64,000 bases of DNA from Pseudomonas mosselii. GTDB taxonomy: Bacteria; Pseudomonadota; Gammaproteobacteria; Pseudomonadales; Pseudomonadaceae. The notes below the pieces were generated by a model. The model did no database searches, had not been told where the DNA came from, and worked only from the letters and a program-made list of their open reading frames with translations. The position numbers were made by a program, and so were the translations under genes. Where the stretch lies: NCBI RefSeq assembly GCF_003205295.1, contig NZ_QJRP01000003.1:186001-250000 (forward strand), given 5' to 3'. This document shows, one piece after another, positions 37,865 to 47,458 of the stretch. Every line of letters starts with the position of its first letter. The stretch's first letter is position 1.

Positions 37865-38290
37865 TCAGACGAGGATCGAAAGGGGCGGCGCGCGGCTGCG
37901 GGCGCCGGGGAATACAGCCTGCCGGGCATGGCCCTGGCGCGTGGCGATGGTGAGGTGGCTGGGTGGGGTGACGCTGCCCGCGCTGAGCGGGCTGAGGGTC
38001 TGGGGCAGGGCGGGGCAGTTGAACAGCAGGCTGCAGTAGCCGCACTTCTCCCACATCACATGCAGCTGGCCGTCGTTGCCTTGGCCGTGGTGGTGATCGT
38101 GGCCGTGCTCCATGGGCATGGCCATCGACATATCCATGGACATGCCGGCGTGATGCTCCATCGGCATCGACTGGGAAACCAGCGGGCCGATGAAGATCAT
38201 CCACATGGCGAACAGGCTCAGCCAGCCGCCACCGACGCGCCTGCGATCAGGGCGGGTAGTGCGGGCGGAGCTGTAGCGCGGCAGGCTCAT
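37865..38290 (-). CDS. DUF2946 Met/His-rich protein
   Basis: 141 residues. One N-terminal membrane segment (WLSLFAMWMIFIGPLVSQS) then a strongly metal-binding stretch, residues about 42-70, with many Met and His (HHAGMSMDMSMAMPMEHGHD), and a downstream CGYC motif. DUF2946 genes accompany copper-uptake receptors. Likely periplasmic copper-binding or signal protein; role inferred from composition and position between PCuAC and oprC. Confidence 0.8.
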   Translation of the reverse strand: MSLPRYSSARTTRPDRRRVGGGWLSLFAMWMIFIGPLVSQSMPMEHHAGMSMDMSMAMPMEHGHDHHHGQGNDGQLHVMWEKCGYCSLLFNCPALPQTLSPLSAGSVTPPSHLTIATRQGHARQAVFPGARSRAPPLSILV

Positions 38291-38313
38291 GGCGAGCGCC
38301 AGTCAGCTATGGA

Positions 38314-38796
38314 TCAGTGCGCGTGCTCGTGCGTCGCCTGGTCGGCGGGCGGCTGCTTCTGCACGGCGACCTCGACGGTGACGTCACCGGCTTTTTCGAA
38401 GTGCAGGGTCAGCGGGAAGCGCTTGCCATCGGTCAGCAGGCTGCGGTCCTTGGGCTGCATGATCATCACGTGGTAGGCGCTGGGGGCGAAGGACAGGTCT
38501 TTGCCGGCGGGCACCACCACGCTCTGCACCTGCTGCATCTTCATCGCGCCGGCGGCGCTCATCGCATGCTCGTGCAGCTGGGCGTCGGTACTGATCGGCG
38601 TGTCCACCGAAAGCAGGCGGTCATCGGCCTTGCCGTTGTTGTGCACGACGAAGTAGGCCGCGACGTTGGGCGCGTTCGGCGGCAGCTCCAGCGACCAGGG
38701 GTGGGCGATGTGCAGGTCGCCGACGCTGTACTCGTGGGCGTTGGCGTAGGCGCCGGGCAGCAGCAGGGCGGCCAGGACGAGGGCTTGCTTGAGCAT
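38314..38796 (-). CDS. Copper chaperone PCu(A)C
   Basis: 160 residues with a signal peptide (MLKQALVLAALLLPGAYANA). The copper-binding set is visible: HEHAM, MKM and HVMIM, the H-M-x-M arrangement of PCuAC proteins that deliver Cu(I) to cytochrome oxidase or to uptake partners in the periplasm; the His-rich C-terminus (THEHAH) extends binding. Start ATG 38796. Operon with flanking DUF2946 genes and oprC. Confidence 0.88.
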   Translation of the reverse strand: MLKQALVLAALLLPGAYANAHEYSVGDLHIAHPWSLELPPNAPNVAAYFVVHNNGKADDRLLSVDTPISTDAQLHEHAMSAAGAMKMQQVQSVVVPAGKDLSFAPSAYHVMIMQPKDRSLLTDGKRFPLTLHFEKAGDVTVEVAVQKQPPADQATHEHAH

Positions 38797-38843
38797 GGGT
38801 GAGTCTCCGGTCTGTTCAGGTTCTGAAGGACAGCGTAGTGAAC

Positions 38844-39233
38844 TCAGGCCAGAGGAGAGGCACGGGGATTGAGCGCGGGCCAGAGCTGGCGCGGCGTGGG
38901 TTGGTAGTCGGCGAGGTGTTGTAGGTGGCCTGCCGGCTGCACGGGCGGGTTGTGCAACTGCGGCGGGTAGCCGGGCAGGGCCAGCAAGGGCGCGGCGCCC
39001 AGGCAGCACCAGCAGTTCATCATGCTGGCGCTGTCGTCGCTTTGCGTGCCCAGGTCGATCTTGGCCAGGGCCTGGACATCGACCTTGGCCTTGCCGGCCA
39101 TGCTGGAACAGAAAGCCCCCCACAGCAGCTGCTCGGCCGGGCCTTTCGGCGCGGCGGAGGACAGCGGCATGGCCAGCAGGTTGAACAGCACTGCGAAGCA
39201 GGCTATCCAGGCGATGTGCCGACGTGGGGGCAT
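38844..39233 (-). CDS. DUF2946 protein with CWCC motif
   Basis: 129 residues. N-terminal signal/anchor (IAWIACFAVLFNLLAMPLS), then FCSSMAGK and SMMNCWCCLGAAP, a Cys/Met pattern fitting metal binding. First gene of the copper operon, 47 bp before PCuAC. A distant paralogue of the other DUF2946 gene here. Function inferred from neighbours. Confidence 0.78.
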   Translation of the reverse strand: MPPRRHIAWIACFAVLFNLLAMPLSSAAPKGPAEQLLWGAFCSSMAGKAKVDVQALAKIDLGTQSDDSASMMNCWCCLGAAPLLALPGYPPQLHNPPVQPAGHLQHLADYQPTPRQLWPALNPRASPLA

Positions 39234-39318
39234 GGAGAGATCCGGTCAGGAATCGTGATGGCTATTGTACGGCGGAGTATAGGTAAAAAAGCCGGGGTGC
39301 GGTGAAGTGCCGCACCTG

Positions 39319-39470
39319 GGGGCTGCTGCGCAGCCCATCGCGACACAAGGCCGCTCCCACAGGAGGATACGTTTCCCTGTGGGAGCAACTGTCTTGCTCA
39401 AATGCTAAAAGCTGGCGCAATTACTGTGGGAGCGGCCTTGTGTCGCGAAAGGGGCGCAAAGCGCCCCCGG
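39319..39470. repeat. Composite REP with internal cassette
   Basis: Same outer architecture as 30039-30190 but with the internal 27-bp core (containing GGGAGCAACTGTCTTGCTCA) in the opposite orientation. Confidence 0.75.
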
Positions 39471-39475
39471 CGTTA

Positions 39476-40330
39476 TCAGGCCTTGCCACGCCCCATCAGC
39501 CCACGCACGGTCTCCTGCAAGTCTGCCGGCAGCACCACCACCTTGGCATTGTCGCTACCCGCCAGGTTCTCCATCGCCCCGATATACCGCTCACCCAGCA
39601 GGTACATGGCCGGCACGGTCTCGCTGCCCACCGCTTCCTTGACCAGGGTGATCGCCCGCGCCGACGCCTCGGCCAGGTTGACCTGGGCTTCGGCATCCAG
39701 CTTGGCCGCCTGCAGGCGCGCTTCAGCTTCGAGAATCGCCGCCTGCTTGTTGCCTTCGGCGCGAGTCACGTCGGCCTTACGCTCACGCTCGGCGGCGGCC
39801 TGGCGCTCCATGGCGGTCTGCATGCTCGGCGATGGCTTGATGTCCTGGATTTCCACCGAGCGCACGGTCACGCCCCAGTCTTCGGTCTGCTCGGACATCG
39901 CCTCGCGCAGGCGCGCCTTGATCTGCTCGCGGCTGGACAGCGCTTCGTCCAGGTCCATGGCGCCGACGATGGCGCGCAGCGAGGTCATGGTCAGGCTGGT
40001 CACGGCGAACGAGAAGTTCTGCACGCCGTACGAGGCCTTCTGCGGGTCGACCACCTTGGCGAAGCACAGGGCGTTGGCGACGATCACCGCGTTGTCCTTG
40101 GTGATGATCTCCTGCTGCTGCACGTCGAGGATGATGTCCTTGGTCGGCAGGCGGTAGGCGACCACGTCCATGTAAGGGATGACGATGTTCAGGCCGGGCT
40201 TGAGGGTGCTGTGGTAGCGGCCCAGGCGCTCGACGATCCATTCCTCGCCCTGGGGCACGATGCGCACCCCCTTGAACACGGTGATCAGGACGAATGCGGC
40301 GAGGGTGCCGACGACGATGAGGCTGGTCAT
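39476..40330 (-). CDS. qmcA: SPFH/band-7 protein (QmcA/stomatin-like)
   Basis: 284 residues. One N-terminal membrane helix (LIVVGTLAAFVLITVFKGV), then the SPFH domain with VPQGEEWIVERLGRYHSTLKPGLNIVIPYMD and a coiled coil rich in Ala/Glu/Arg (RQAAAERERKADVTRAEGNK). Such proteins form large membrane rings or microdomains that modulate proteases. It follows the nfeD-like gene by 27 bp; SPFH plus NfeD is a widespread functional pair. Confidence 0.88.
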   Translation of the reverse strand: MTSLIVVGTLAAFVLITVFKGVRIVPQGEEWIVERLGRYHSTLKPGLNIVIPYMDVVAYRLPTKDIILDVQQQEIITKDNAVIVANALCFAKVVDPQKASYGVQNFSFAVTSLTMTSLRAIVGAMDLDEALSSREQIKARLREAMSEQTEDWGVTVRSVEIQDIKPSPSMQTAMERQAAAERERKADVTRAEGNKQAAILEAEARLQAAKLDAEAQVNLAEASARAITLVKEAVGSETVPAMYLLGERYIGAMENLAGSDNAKVVVLPADLQETVRGLMGRGKA

Positions 40331-40357
40331 GCTTGCGAACTTCCTTTTAGTGCGGAT

Positions 40358-40795
40358 TCAGGCCCGGGTGACCCGGGCGGTGTTGCCTTCGATGGCGGCC
40401 AGGCGCACGCGCTCGCCGGCGGGGATGTCGTTGTCGGCGACGCAGGTCCATTCCTCGTTGCCGAGGATCGGTTTCTGGAAGCGCACGCGGCCTTTCTGGA
40501 ACTGCGACACGCTGGTGGTCAGCAGGCCGACCTCGCCGATCACGCTGTCGGCGGTCCAGCGTACATCCGGCTTCTTGCGGCGGAACACCTTGAACCAGAG
40601 CACGGTGGTGAGCGACGAGAACACTACCCACAGCAGGCCCTGTATATCGAGTTGCAGGCTGGGGGCGAGCAGCGAGATCAACGACACCAGCACGGCGCCG
40701 ATGCCGAACCAGAGGATGAAGAAGGTGGGGAGCACCAGTTCCAGCAGGATCAGGGCCACGCCGAAGACGAGCCAGATCCACCATTGCATTTCCAT
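40358..40795 (-). CDS. NfeD family protein
   Basis: 145 residues: several N-terminal membrane helices (WIWLVFGVALILLELVLPTFF, LVSLISLLA) and a C-terminal OB-fold domain (VGLLTTSVSQFQKGRVRF...GERVRLAAIEGN). The short NfeD1b type without protease domain, partner of the following SPFH protein. Start ATG 40795 (MEMQWW); the second Met is possible. Confidence 0.87.
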   Translation of the reverse strand: MEMQWWIWLVFGVALILLELVLPTFFILWFGIGAVLVSLISLLAPSLQLDIQGLLWVVFSSLTTVLWFKVFRRKKPDVRWTADSVIGEVGLLTTSVSQFQKGRVRFQKPILGNEEWTCVADNDIPAGERVRLAAIEGNTARVTRA

Positions 40796-40867
40796 ATGGT
40801 TGGAGCCTTCCAGAAGGGGAGAGGTGATTCTACGGCAGGATCAAGGCACAGGGCCATCTCGTGATCG

Positions 40868-41278
40868 TCAGCGTGGGTATGTCACCCAGTCTTCCACACG
40901 CAACCCCGGAACACGCTGGAACTCGCGCAGGTTGTTGGTCACCAGCGTGAGGCCGCGAGCGCGGGCGTGGCCGGCAATCATTCTGTGGTAGGGGCCGATG
41001 GGCGTGCCGGCCTTGGCCAGCTCCGCACGTAGCTGCGCGGTGTGAGCGGCGCCCTGAATGTCGTAGTCAAGCACATCGAGCCGTGCGGCGAACCCCTCGA
41101 CAATGGCCAGGTTACGTTCCGGCGCGGCGGATTTTTCCGCACCGTAGATCAACTCCATCAGGGTTACCGTGCTGATGGCCAGTTGGCCGTGGTAGCGATT
41201 GAATGCCTCGCGCACCACCTGTGGCTTGTTCTTGATGGTGAAAATGCAGATGTTGGTATCGAGCATGTACCTGAGCAT
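40868..41278 (-). CDS. vapC: VapC-type PIN-domain toxin
   Basis: 136 residues. PIN acidic residues are visible: LDTNICIF (Asp near residue 7), TLMELIYGAE and GPYHRMIAGHARARGLTLVTNN carrying the later acid-equivalent positions. PIN toxins are Mg-dependent ribonucleases, often of tRNA. ATG 41278 overlaps the antitoxin stop by 1 bp (TGATG), so translation is coupled. Lies between the nfeD-like gene and cobK as an isolated toxin-antitoxin module. Confidence 0.9.
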   Translation of the reverse strand: MLRYMLDTNICIFTIKNKPQVVREAFNRYHGQLAISTVTLMELIYGAEKSAAPERNLAIVEGFAARLDVLDYDIQGAAHTAQLRAELAKAGTPIGPYHRMIAGHARARGLTLVTNNLREFQRVPGLRVEDWVTYPR

Positions 41279-41508
41279 CAGAATCCTTCGCGCTCCTGGT
41301 CGGCTGGCTGTTCCCTGCTTGCCATGAAGTCCGCACTCACATCGTCACCCTCGAACCAGCTGTCCCAGCTTTCGCCGGCAGGCGAGATGATACGGGAACG
41401 GCCCACCGCGACGATGTCCACGCGGGTGACGTCTTCTGGAAGAGCGAGGGCTTTTGGCATGCGGATAGCCTGGCTGCGGTTGCTTTTGAAGACTGCACCT
41501 TGCTCCAT
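41278..41508 (-). CDS. vapB: VapB-type antitoxin
   Basis: 76 residues with an N-terminal AbrB/SpoVT swapped-hairpin DNA-binding domain: AVFKSNRSQAIRMPKALALP, VTRVDIVAVG. The acidic C-terminus (SWDSWFEGDDVSADF) would wrap the toxin. AAGGAGG with 6-nt spacing precedes ATG 41508. The upstream palindrome overlapping the -10 fits autoregulation. Confidence 0.88.
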   Translation of the reverse strand: MEQGAVFKSNRSQAIRMPKALALPEDVTRVDIVAVGRSRIISPAGESWDSWFEGDDVSADFMASREQPADQEREGF

Positions 41509-41539
41509 GATGGGCCTCCTTGAAAGCACAAATGTATGT

Positions 41540-41571
41540 CTGGAGTTTAATTCCAGGATTGGATATGTCAA
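41540..41571 (-). promoter_or_regulatory. vapBC promoter and operator
   Basis: Minus-strand TTGACA (41571-41566), 16-bp spacer, TAAACT (41549-41544). The inverted repeat with arms CTGGA/TCCAG at 41540-41556 covers the -10, as expected for VapBC self-repression. Confidence 0.6.
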
Positions 41572-41591
41572 TGGGATATACAGTGTGCGAG

Positions 41592-42320
41592 TCAGGCCTT
41601 GGACTGGCCGAGTGCCTCCAGTAGCGACCCCGCATCCTGAAACGCCCGATCCACTTCCGGCAGCACCGGCCGCTTGAGTACCAGCACTGGAATCCCGCGC
41701 TCCCGCGCCACTTCCAGCTTCGGCTCGGTGGCCGTGCTGCCGCTGTTTTTGCTCACCAGCACGTCAATCTGCCGACGCTCGAACAGGGCACGTTCATCGT
41801 CGATGAGGAAGGGCCCGCGAGCACCAATCACCTCGCAGCGTTCATTGCCGGGGCACGCCTCGAGGGCGCGCAGGGTCCAGAACTGGTGTGGCGGGATTTC
41901 GTCCAGATGTTGCAGGGGTTCGCGACCAAGCGTGAACAAGGGGCGTTCGAATGAGGTCAGCGCCTCGATCAGCCCGGCCCAGTCCTCGACTTCGCGCCAG
42001 TCATCGCCAGGTTGTGCCTGCCACGCCGGGCGGCGCAGGGCCCAGCAGGAAATGCCTGCGCTGCGCGCGGCGAGAGCCGCATTGCGGCTGATCTGGGCGG
42101 CGTAGGGGTGGGTGGCGTCGATCAGCAAGCCGATACCGGCATCGCGAAGGTATTCGGCCAGGCCTTCGGCACCGCCATAGCCACCGACCCGCACCTGGCA
42201 GGCCAGGTCCTGGGGCACTCGGCCAATTCCGGCGAGGCTGTAGATATGCTGCGGACCGAGCCGGCGGGCGATGGCCAGGGCTTCGGTGACGCCGCCGAGG
42301 AGCAGGATGCGCTCGTTCAT
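41592..42320 (-). CDS. cobK: Precorrin-6A reductase CobK
   Basis: 242 residues. The nucleotide-binding N-terminus [19 protein letters not shown] and the motifs [30 protein letters not shown] are typical. It reduces precorrin-6A to 6B with NADPH in aerobic cobalamin synthesis. Start ATG 42320 overlaps the cbiD stop by 4 bp (ATGA). Last gene of cobL-cbiD-cobK. Confidence 0.92.
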   Translation of the reverse strand: MNERILLLGGVTEALAIARRLGPQHIYSLAGIGRVPQDLACQVRVGGYGGAEGLAEYLRDAGIGLLIDATHPYAAQISRNAALAARSAGISCWALRRPAWQAQPGDDWREVEDWAGLIEALTSFERPLFTLGREPLQHLDEIPPHQFWTLRALEACPGNERCEVIGARGPFLIDDERALFERRQIDVLVSKNSGSTATEPKLEVARERGIPVLVLKRPVLPEVDRAFQDAGSLLEALGQSKA

Positions 42321-43411
42321 GCCACTCCCGCCTTGCCGACAATGCCGCCCTGGCGATCGATGGCGAACACTTCCACCTGCACCTGGGCAGGCACCACGCT
42401 GCGGGCGAAGACCAGGGCATGGCGGCACACCTCATCGCCCAGGGCGATGCCAGCGGCATGCGCGAGGGCGAGGGCCTGCTGGCTGGTGTTGGCGGCGATG
42501 ATCGCCTGTTGCAGTGCCGCGTCCGCGCCAATGGCCGCCGCCCAGCCCGCGAGCTGTGGCAGGTCGATGCTGGAATGGCGGCTGTGCAGGTCCATGTGCC
42601 CGGCCGCCAGCTTGCTGATCTTGCCGAAACCACCACATAGCGTGAGCCGCGGCACGGGCACCTTGCGCAGATGCTTGAGCACGGCGCCGACGAAGTCGCC
42701 CATCTCGATCAGGGCGATCTCCGGCAGGTTGTAGACCCGGCGCATGGTGTCTTCGCTGGCGTTGCCGGTGCAGGCGGCGATATGGGTGTAGCCGTTGGTG
42801 TGGGCGACGTCGATGCCCTGGTGGATCGAGGCAATGTAGGCCGAGCAGGAAAATGGCCGGACGATGCCGCTGGTGCCCAGGATCGACAGTCCGCCGAGGA
42901 TGCCCAGGCGCGGGTTCATGGTCTTCAGGGCCAGCTGTTCGCCGCCTTGCACGTTGACCGTCACCTCGAAACCGCCGTGGTAGCCGCAATCGCCCGCCAG
43001 TTGCAGCAGATGGTCGCTGATCATCTTGCGCGGCACCGGGTTGATGGCCGGTTCACCGACTGCCAGCACCAGCCCCGGGCGGGTCACGGTACCCACGCCC
43101 GTGCCCGCGACGAAGCGAACGCCAGGCTCGGCGAGCAGGCGCACCTGGCTGTAGAGCAGGGCGCCGTGGGTCACGTCGGGATCGTCGCCGGCATCCTTCA
43201 AGGTACCGGCCTCGGCCATGTCACCCTTGAGGTGGCAGAACTCCAGGCGCATCTGCACCACCTTGCCCTTGGGCAGGGTGATTTCCACCGCGTCGTGCCG
43301 TTGCCCGGTCAGCAGCAGGCGTGCCGCCGCCAGGCTGGTGGCGGTGGCGCAGCTGCCGGTGGTCAGGCCGCTGCGCAGCGGCGCGGGCTGTTCGCGGGTT
43401 TCTTCACGCAT
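42317..43411 (-). CDS. cbiD: Cobalt-precorrin-5B (C1)-methyltransferase CbiD
   Basis: 364 residues, the usual length. [19 protein letters not shown] at the N-terminus and [13 protein letters not shown] are family hallmarks; the later [18 protein letters not shown] is also conserved. Uses S-adenosylmethionine to methylate C1 of the corrin ring. Although CbiD is best known from the anaerobic route, pseudomonads carry it within the aerobic cluster. Overlaps cobL by 8 bp and cobK by 4 bp. Confidence 0.92.
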   Translation of the reverse strand: MREETREQPAPLRSGLTTGSCATATSLAAARLLLTGQRHDAVEITLPKGKVVQMRLEFCHLKGDMAEAGTLKDAGDDPDVTHGALLYSQVRLLAEPGVRFVAGTGVGTVTRPGLVLAVGEPAINPVPRKMISDHLLQLAGDCGYHGGFEVTVNVQGGEQLALKTMNPRLGILGGLSILGTSGIVRPFSCSAYIASIHQGIDVAHTNGYTHIAACTGNASEDTMRRVYNLPEIALIEMGDFVGAVLKHLRKVPVPRLTLCGGFGKISKLAAGHMDLHSRHSSIDLPQLAGWAAAIGADAALQQAIIAANTSQQALALAHAAGIALGDEVCRHALVFARSVVPAQVQVEVFAIDRQGGIVGKAGVA

Positions 43412-44615
43412 CGAGGGGCTTCACCACGTCGAGCAGGGTGATCGGCAGGGCCTGGCGCCAGGTGTCGAAACTGCCCAGAGGCTGGGTGTGGGCGATGTGG
43501 ATGCGAGTCAGCTCGCCGCCATGCTGGTCGCGGAACTGCGCCAGGGCGACCTCGCTTTGCAGCGTGACGGCGTTGGCAACCAGGCGCCCGCCCGGCAGCA
43601 GGCGCTCCCAGCACAGGTCGAGCATGCCTTCGCGGGTGACGCCGCCGCCGATGAAGATCGCGTCCGGACGCTCCAGCCCGGCCAACGCTTCGGGGGCCTT
43701 GCCGCGAATCAGTTGCAGGCCGGGCACGCCAAGGGTGTCGCGGTTGTGTTCGATAAAGCCCTGTCGGCCCTCGTCGGCCTCGATCGCAAGGGTGCGGCAG
43801 CTGGGGTGGGCGCGCATCCATTCGATGCCGATGGAGCCGCAGCCAGCACCTACGTCCCACAGCAGCTCACCGGGTTGTGGTGCCAGGCGAGCCAGGGTGA
43901 TCGCTCGCACGTCGCGCTTGGTCAGCTGGCCGTCGTGACGGAAGGCGCTGTCGGGCAGGCCGGCCACGCGCGGCAGGCGTGGGGTGTCGGGCGAGGCCTG
44001 GCATTCGATGGCGACCAGGTTGAGCGTGGCGATGTCGGTGTGCGGCCAGTCGTCGGCGGTGCCGCTCAGCATTCGCTCCTGCGGGCCGCCGAGGTGTTCG
44101 AACACCTGGAGACGGCTGGGGCCGAAGCCTCGTTCGCACAGCTGCGCGGCGATGGCCGCCGGACTGCTTTCGTCGTTGCTCAACACCAGCAGGCGCACGC
44201 CGCTGTGCAGATGGGCATTGAGCGCGGCCAGTGGGCGTGCCACCACCGAGACCACCTGCACCTCCTGCAACGGCCAGCCCAGGCGGGCAGCGGCAAGGGC
44301 GCAGGAGGAGGGCATCGACAGCACTTGCAGTTCCTCGGCGGGCAGCTGGCGCGCCAGGCTGGCGCCGACGCCGTAGAACATTGGGTCGCCGCTGGCCAGC
44401 ACGCACACCGGCTCGCCGCGCAGGTCCATGACCGGGGCCAGCGAGAAAGGGCTGGGCCAGTGCAACTGCTCGGCGGTCACGCAGCGGGGTAGCAGGGCCA
44501 GCTGGCGTGGGGCCCCGATGATTCGCGTGGCCGACAGCAGGGCGCGCCGGGCCTGCTTGCCCAGGCCGCTGAAACCGTCTTCGCCGATGCCTATTACTGT
44601 CAGCCAGGGGGCCAT
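43404..44615 (-). CDS. cobL: Precorrin-6Y C5,15-methyltransferase (decarboxylating) CobL
   Basis: 403 residues, a natural fusion: N-terminal CbiE-type tetrapyrrole methylase ([27 protein letters not shown]) and C-terminal CbiT-type Rossmann methyltransferase ([35 protein letters not shown]). It methylates C5 and C15 and decarboxylates the C12 acetate. First gene of the minus-strand cob run, divergent from cobG; a REP pair lies between them. Confidence 0.93.
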   Translation of the reverse strand: MAPWLTVIGIGEDGFSGLGKQARRALLSATRIIGAPRQLALLPRCVTAEQLHWPSPFSLAPVMDLRGEPVCVLASGDPMFYGVGASLARQLPAEELQVLSMPSSCALAAARLGWPLQEVQVVSVVARPLAALNAHLHSGVRLLVLSNDESSPAAIAAQLCERGFGPSRLQVFEHLGGPQERMLSGTADDWPHTDIATLNLVAIECQASPDTPRLPRVAGLPDSAFRHDGQLTKRDVRAITLARLAPQPGELLWDVGAGCGSIGIEWMRAHPSCRTLAIEADEGRQGFIEHNRDTLGVPGLQLIRGKAPEALAGLERPDAIFIGGGVTREGMLDLCWERLLPGGRLVANAVTLQSEVALAQFRDQHGGELTRIHIAHTQPLGSFDTWRQALPITLLDVVKPLDA

Positions 44616-44637
44616 CTGTTCCTCGTACCTTCCATTG

Positions 44638-44693
44638 ATCGCGGGGCAAGCCCGCTTCCACGAAGTGACGTGGGAGCGGGCTTGCCCCGCGAT
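44638..44693. repeat. REP pair between divergent cob genes
   Basis: Inverted ATCGCGGGGCAAGCCCGCTT and reverse copy, the same variant as at 2765-2818, in the cobL/cobG intergenic region. Confidence 0.8.
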
Positions 44694-44797
44694 TCGTCTT
44701 AGCGTTCGACCACCGGTTTTTCATGCCGCCGGACAAAGCAGGCATAATACCGCGCCTTCTACACTGAAGCGCACTTTCACGATTGCCGGATGCCCCC

Positions 44798-46108
44798 TTG
44801 ACGCAGCCCCCGTCCCCCGAAGTTTCGCCCCGTCCCTCGGCCTGTCCGGGGTTGTGGCGCATCGTTGCCGCGCGCGACGGCGGCATTTGCCGGATCAAGC
44901 TACCTGGTGGCCTGCTGCTGGCCGACCAGGCCGATGCCGTGGCCGAGGCTGCCGAGCGCTTCGCCAGTGGGGTGATCGAGGCAACCAACCGGGCCAACCT
45001 GCAGATCCGTGGCATCGGTGACGACCGTCGGGGCCTGGTCGAGCATCTGCTGGCTGCAGGGCTCGGCCCGCGTGACGCGGCGGGTGATGATGTACGCAAC
45101 CTCATGCTCAGCCCTCTGTCCGGGCTCGATCCGGCCATGCTGTTCGACACCCGGCCGTTGGCCGGGCAGATCCTCGACCTGCTGGAAAGCACACCCAGGT
45201 TCCACAAGCTGTCGGCCAAGTTCGCCGTGCAACTCGATGGCGGCGAAGCGCTGGCGATGCTCGATCACTCCCATGACCTGTGGCTGTCCGCCATGCCGCA
45301 CGAAGGACGTATCTGGTTGCGCTTCGGGCTCGCGAGCAGCCTGTCAAATGGCCAGGCGTTGGGGGCAGTGCCGGTGGAACAGGGGCTGGCGCTGGTGCGC
45401 GCGGTGCTGGAGCGGTTCCTCGATCTGGCGACGCCCGAACAGTCGCGCATGCGTCAATTGCTGCAGGTGTGCCCGGTGGAGCACTTCCTCGAAGGGCTGG
45501 CGATCCAGATCGACGCCATGTCGATGGCCTGGCCGCGCCCCGTGGCGACAAGCCCGTGGCTGGGCGTGTTGCCCCAGCGCCAGGGCGTTGCCCTGGGCGT
45601 CGCGCCACCCCTCGGGCGCCTGACCCCCGCCATGCTGCGTGGTGCCGCGCGTATTGCCCGGCAATGGGGCGATGGCAGCCTGCGGCTGAGCCCTTGGCAG
45701 AGCCTGGTACTGACTTCCCTCAAGCCTGGCGAACTGGAAAACGCACGCGCGCAACTGACGGCGTCAGGCATGCTCTGTTACAACGAGCATCCGCTGGCGC
45801 GGGTTGTCGCCTGCACCGGATCCAGCGGCTGCGCCAAGGCCCAGGCCGACACCAAGGCCGACGCCGTCACCCTGGCCAACCTGTTGCACCACGGAGCCCC
45901 AGGCAGCGTGCACCTGTCCGCCTGCTCACGTTCCTGCGCCATGGCCCACGCCGCCCCGGCCACCCTGCTGGCCCGGGCCCCGGGCCGCTATGACCTTTAC
46001 TTGCGCGACGCGCGCCTGCCGGGCTTCGGCAGGCTGCGCGCAGCCGACCTCACCCCAGAAGAAGCAGGCGCCATGCTCGACCTGCCGACGGAGCACCTTG
46101 ATGATTGA
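44798..46108 (+). CDS. cobG: Precorrin-3B synthase CobG
   Basis: 436 residues from the TTG at 44798 (441 from a TTG at 44783). It belongs to the sulfite/nitrite reductase-like family: two half-ferredoxin repeats and the siroheme/4Fe-4S cysteines in CTGSSGCAKAQADTKADA and SACSRSCAMAHAAP. It is an oxygen-dependent monooxygenase that makes precorrin-3B, diagnostic of the aerobic cobalamin pathway. No ATG is available before the conserved LWRIVAARDGGICRI, so a TTG start is likely and translation probably weak. First gene of cobG-cobH-cobI-cobJ. Confidence 0.88.
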   Translation: MTQPPSPEVSPRPSACPGLWRIVAARDGGICRIKLPGGLLLADQADAVAEAAERFASGVIEATNRANLQIRGIGDDRRGLVEHLLAAGLGPRDAAGDDVRNLMLSPLSGLDPAMLFDTRPLAGQILDLLESTPRFHKLSAKFAVQLDGGEALAMLDHSHDLWLSAMPHEGRIWLRFGLASSLSNGQALGAVPVEQGLALVRAVLERFLDLATPEQSRMRQLLQVCPVEHFLEGLAIQIDAMSMAWPRPVATSPWLGVLPQRQGVALGVAPPLGRLTPAMLRGAARIARQWGDGSLRLSPWQSLVLTSLKPGELENARAQLTASGMLCYNEHPLARVVACTGSSGCAKAQADTKADAVTLANLLHHGAPGSVHLSACSRSCAMAHAAPATLLARAPGRYDLYLRDARLPGFGRLRAADLTPEEAGAMLDLPTEHLDD

Positions 46109-46727
46109 CTACATCCGCGATGGTCAGGAGATCTATCGCAATTCCTTCCGGATCATTCGCGAGGAGGCCCGGCTCGAGCGGATCCCCGCCGATCTCGAAA
46201 AGCTCGCTGTGCGCGTGATCCATGCCTGCGGCATGGTCGAGGCCATCGATGGCCTGCAGTTCTCCGAAGGCGCCGGTACCGCCGGCCGCGAGGCCCTGGC
46301 CAAGGGCGCGCCGATCCTCTGCGATGCGCACATGGTCGCCGAAGGCATCACCCGCGCCCGCCTGCCGGCCAGCAACCCGGTGATCTGCACCCTGCGCGAC
46401 CCGAGCGTGCCGGATTTGGCCAAGGCTGAGGGCAACACCCGCTCGGCGGTGGCCCTGGAGCTGTGGCGCCCGCACCTGGAGGGCAGCGTGGTGGTGATCG
46501 GCAACGCGCCGACCGCGTTGTTCTACCTGCTGGAAATGCTCGATGCCGGTGCACCGAAACCGGCGCTGATCCTCGGCTTCCCGGTCGGCTTCGTCGGCGC
46601 CGCCGAGTCCAAGGCGATGCTCGCCGCCGACAGCCGTGGCGTGCCGTTCGTGATCATGCAGGGCCGCCTGGGCGGCAGCGCGATGGCCGCCGCCGCGGTC
46701 AACGCCCTGGCCACGGAGGTGGAATGA
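46101..46727 (+). CDS. cobH: Precorrin-8X methylmutase CobH
   Basis: 208 residues. The active-site histidine is in [22 protein letters not shown] and [14 protein letters not shown] are conserved. It moves the methyl group from C11 to C12, giving hydrogenobyrinate. ATG 46101 overlaps the cobG stop by 8 bp, and its stop overlaps cobI by ATGA. Confidence 0.92.
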   Translation: MIDYIRDGQEIYRNSFRIIREEARLERIPADLEKLAVRVIHACGMVEAIDGLQFSEGAGTAGREALAKGAPILCDAHMVAEGITRARLPASNPVICTLRDPSVPDLAKAEGNTRSAVALELWRPHLEGSVVVIGNAPTALFYLLEMLDAGAPKPALILGFPVGFVGAAESKAMLAADSRGVPFVIMQGRLGGSAMAAAAVNALATEVE

Positions 46728-47458
46728 TGCACGCACGCGGACGACTGCTGGGCCTGGGCGTGGGCCCGGGCGATCCCGAGCTGATCACGGTCAAGGCCCT
46801 GCGCCTGCTGCGCGAGGCCCCCGTGGTGGCGTACTTCGTGGCCAAGGGCAAGCGCGGCAACGCCTTCGGTATCATCGAAGCGCACCTGCAAGCCGAACAG
46901 ACCCTGCTGCCGCTGGTATACCCGGTGACCACCGAGGCGCTGCCCGCGCCGCTCTCCTATGAGCAGGTGATCAGCGACTTCTACGACGAAGCCAGCCTGC
47001 AGGTTGCCGCGCACCTGGACGCCGGCCGCGACGTGGCGGTGATCTGCGAAGGGGATCCGTTCTTCTACGGCTCCTACATGTACCTGCACGATCGCCTGGC
47101 CTCGCGCTACGAGGCCCAGGTGATCCCCGGTGTCTGCTCGATGCTCGGTGGCGCCTCGGTACTCGGTGCGCCGCTGGTGTATCGCAACCAGACCCTCACC
47201 GTGCTCTCCGGCGTGTTGCCCCATGAAGAGCTCAAGCAGCGCCTGGCCACTGCCGACGCGGCAGTGATCATGAAACTGGGGCGCAACTTCCCCAAGGTGC
47301 GCCAGGTGCTCGGCGAGCTGGGCCTGGATAGCCGTGCGCTGTACGTGGAGCGGGCGACCATGGCCAACCAGAAAATCGTCGCGCTGGATGAAGTCGACCC
47401 GCAGTCCTCGCCGTACTTCTCGCTGATCATCGTGCCGGGTGAGAAATGGCAGGGATGA
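46724..47458 (+). CDS. cobI: Precorrin-2 C20-methyltransferase CobI
   Basis: 244 residues, tetrapyrrole methylase fold: [53 protein letters not shown]-adenosylmethionine-dependent methylation of C20. Starts at the first of two adjacent ATGs (46724) within the cobH stop; the second (46727) is also possible. Confidence 0.93.
   Translation: MMHARGRLLGLGVGPGDPELITVKALRLLREAPVVAYFVAKGKRGNAFGIIEAHLQAEQTLLPLVYPVTTEALPAPLSYEQVISDFYDEASLQVAAHLDAGRDVAVICEGDPFFYGSYMYLHDRLASRYEAQVIPGVCSMLGGASVLGAPLVYRNQTLTVLSGVLPHEELKQRLATADAAVIMKLGRNFPKVRQVLGELGLDSRALYVERATMANQKIVALDEVDPQSSPYFSLIIVPGEKWQG

Noticed and set aside
44616..44797. Cobalamin riboswitch between cobL and cobG
   Set aside because: No B12-box core or matching stem could be seen; only a REP pair is present.
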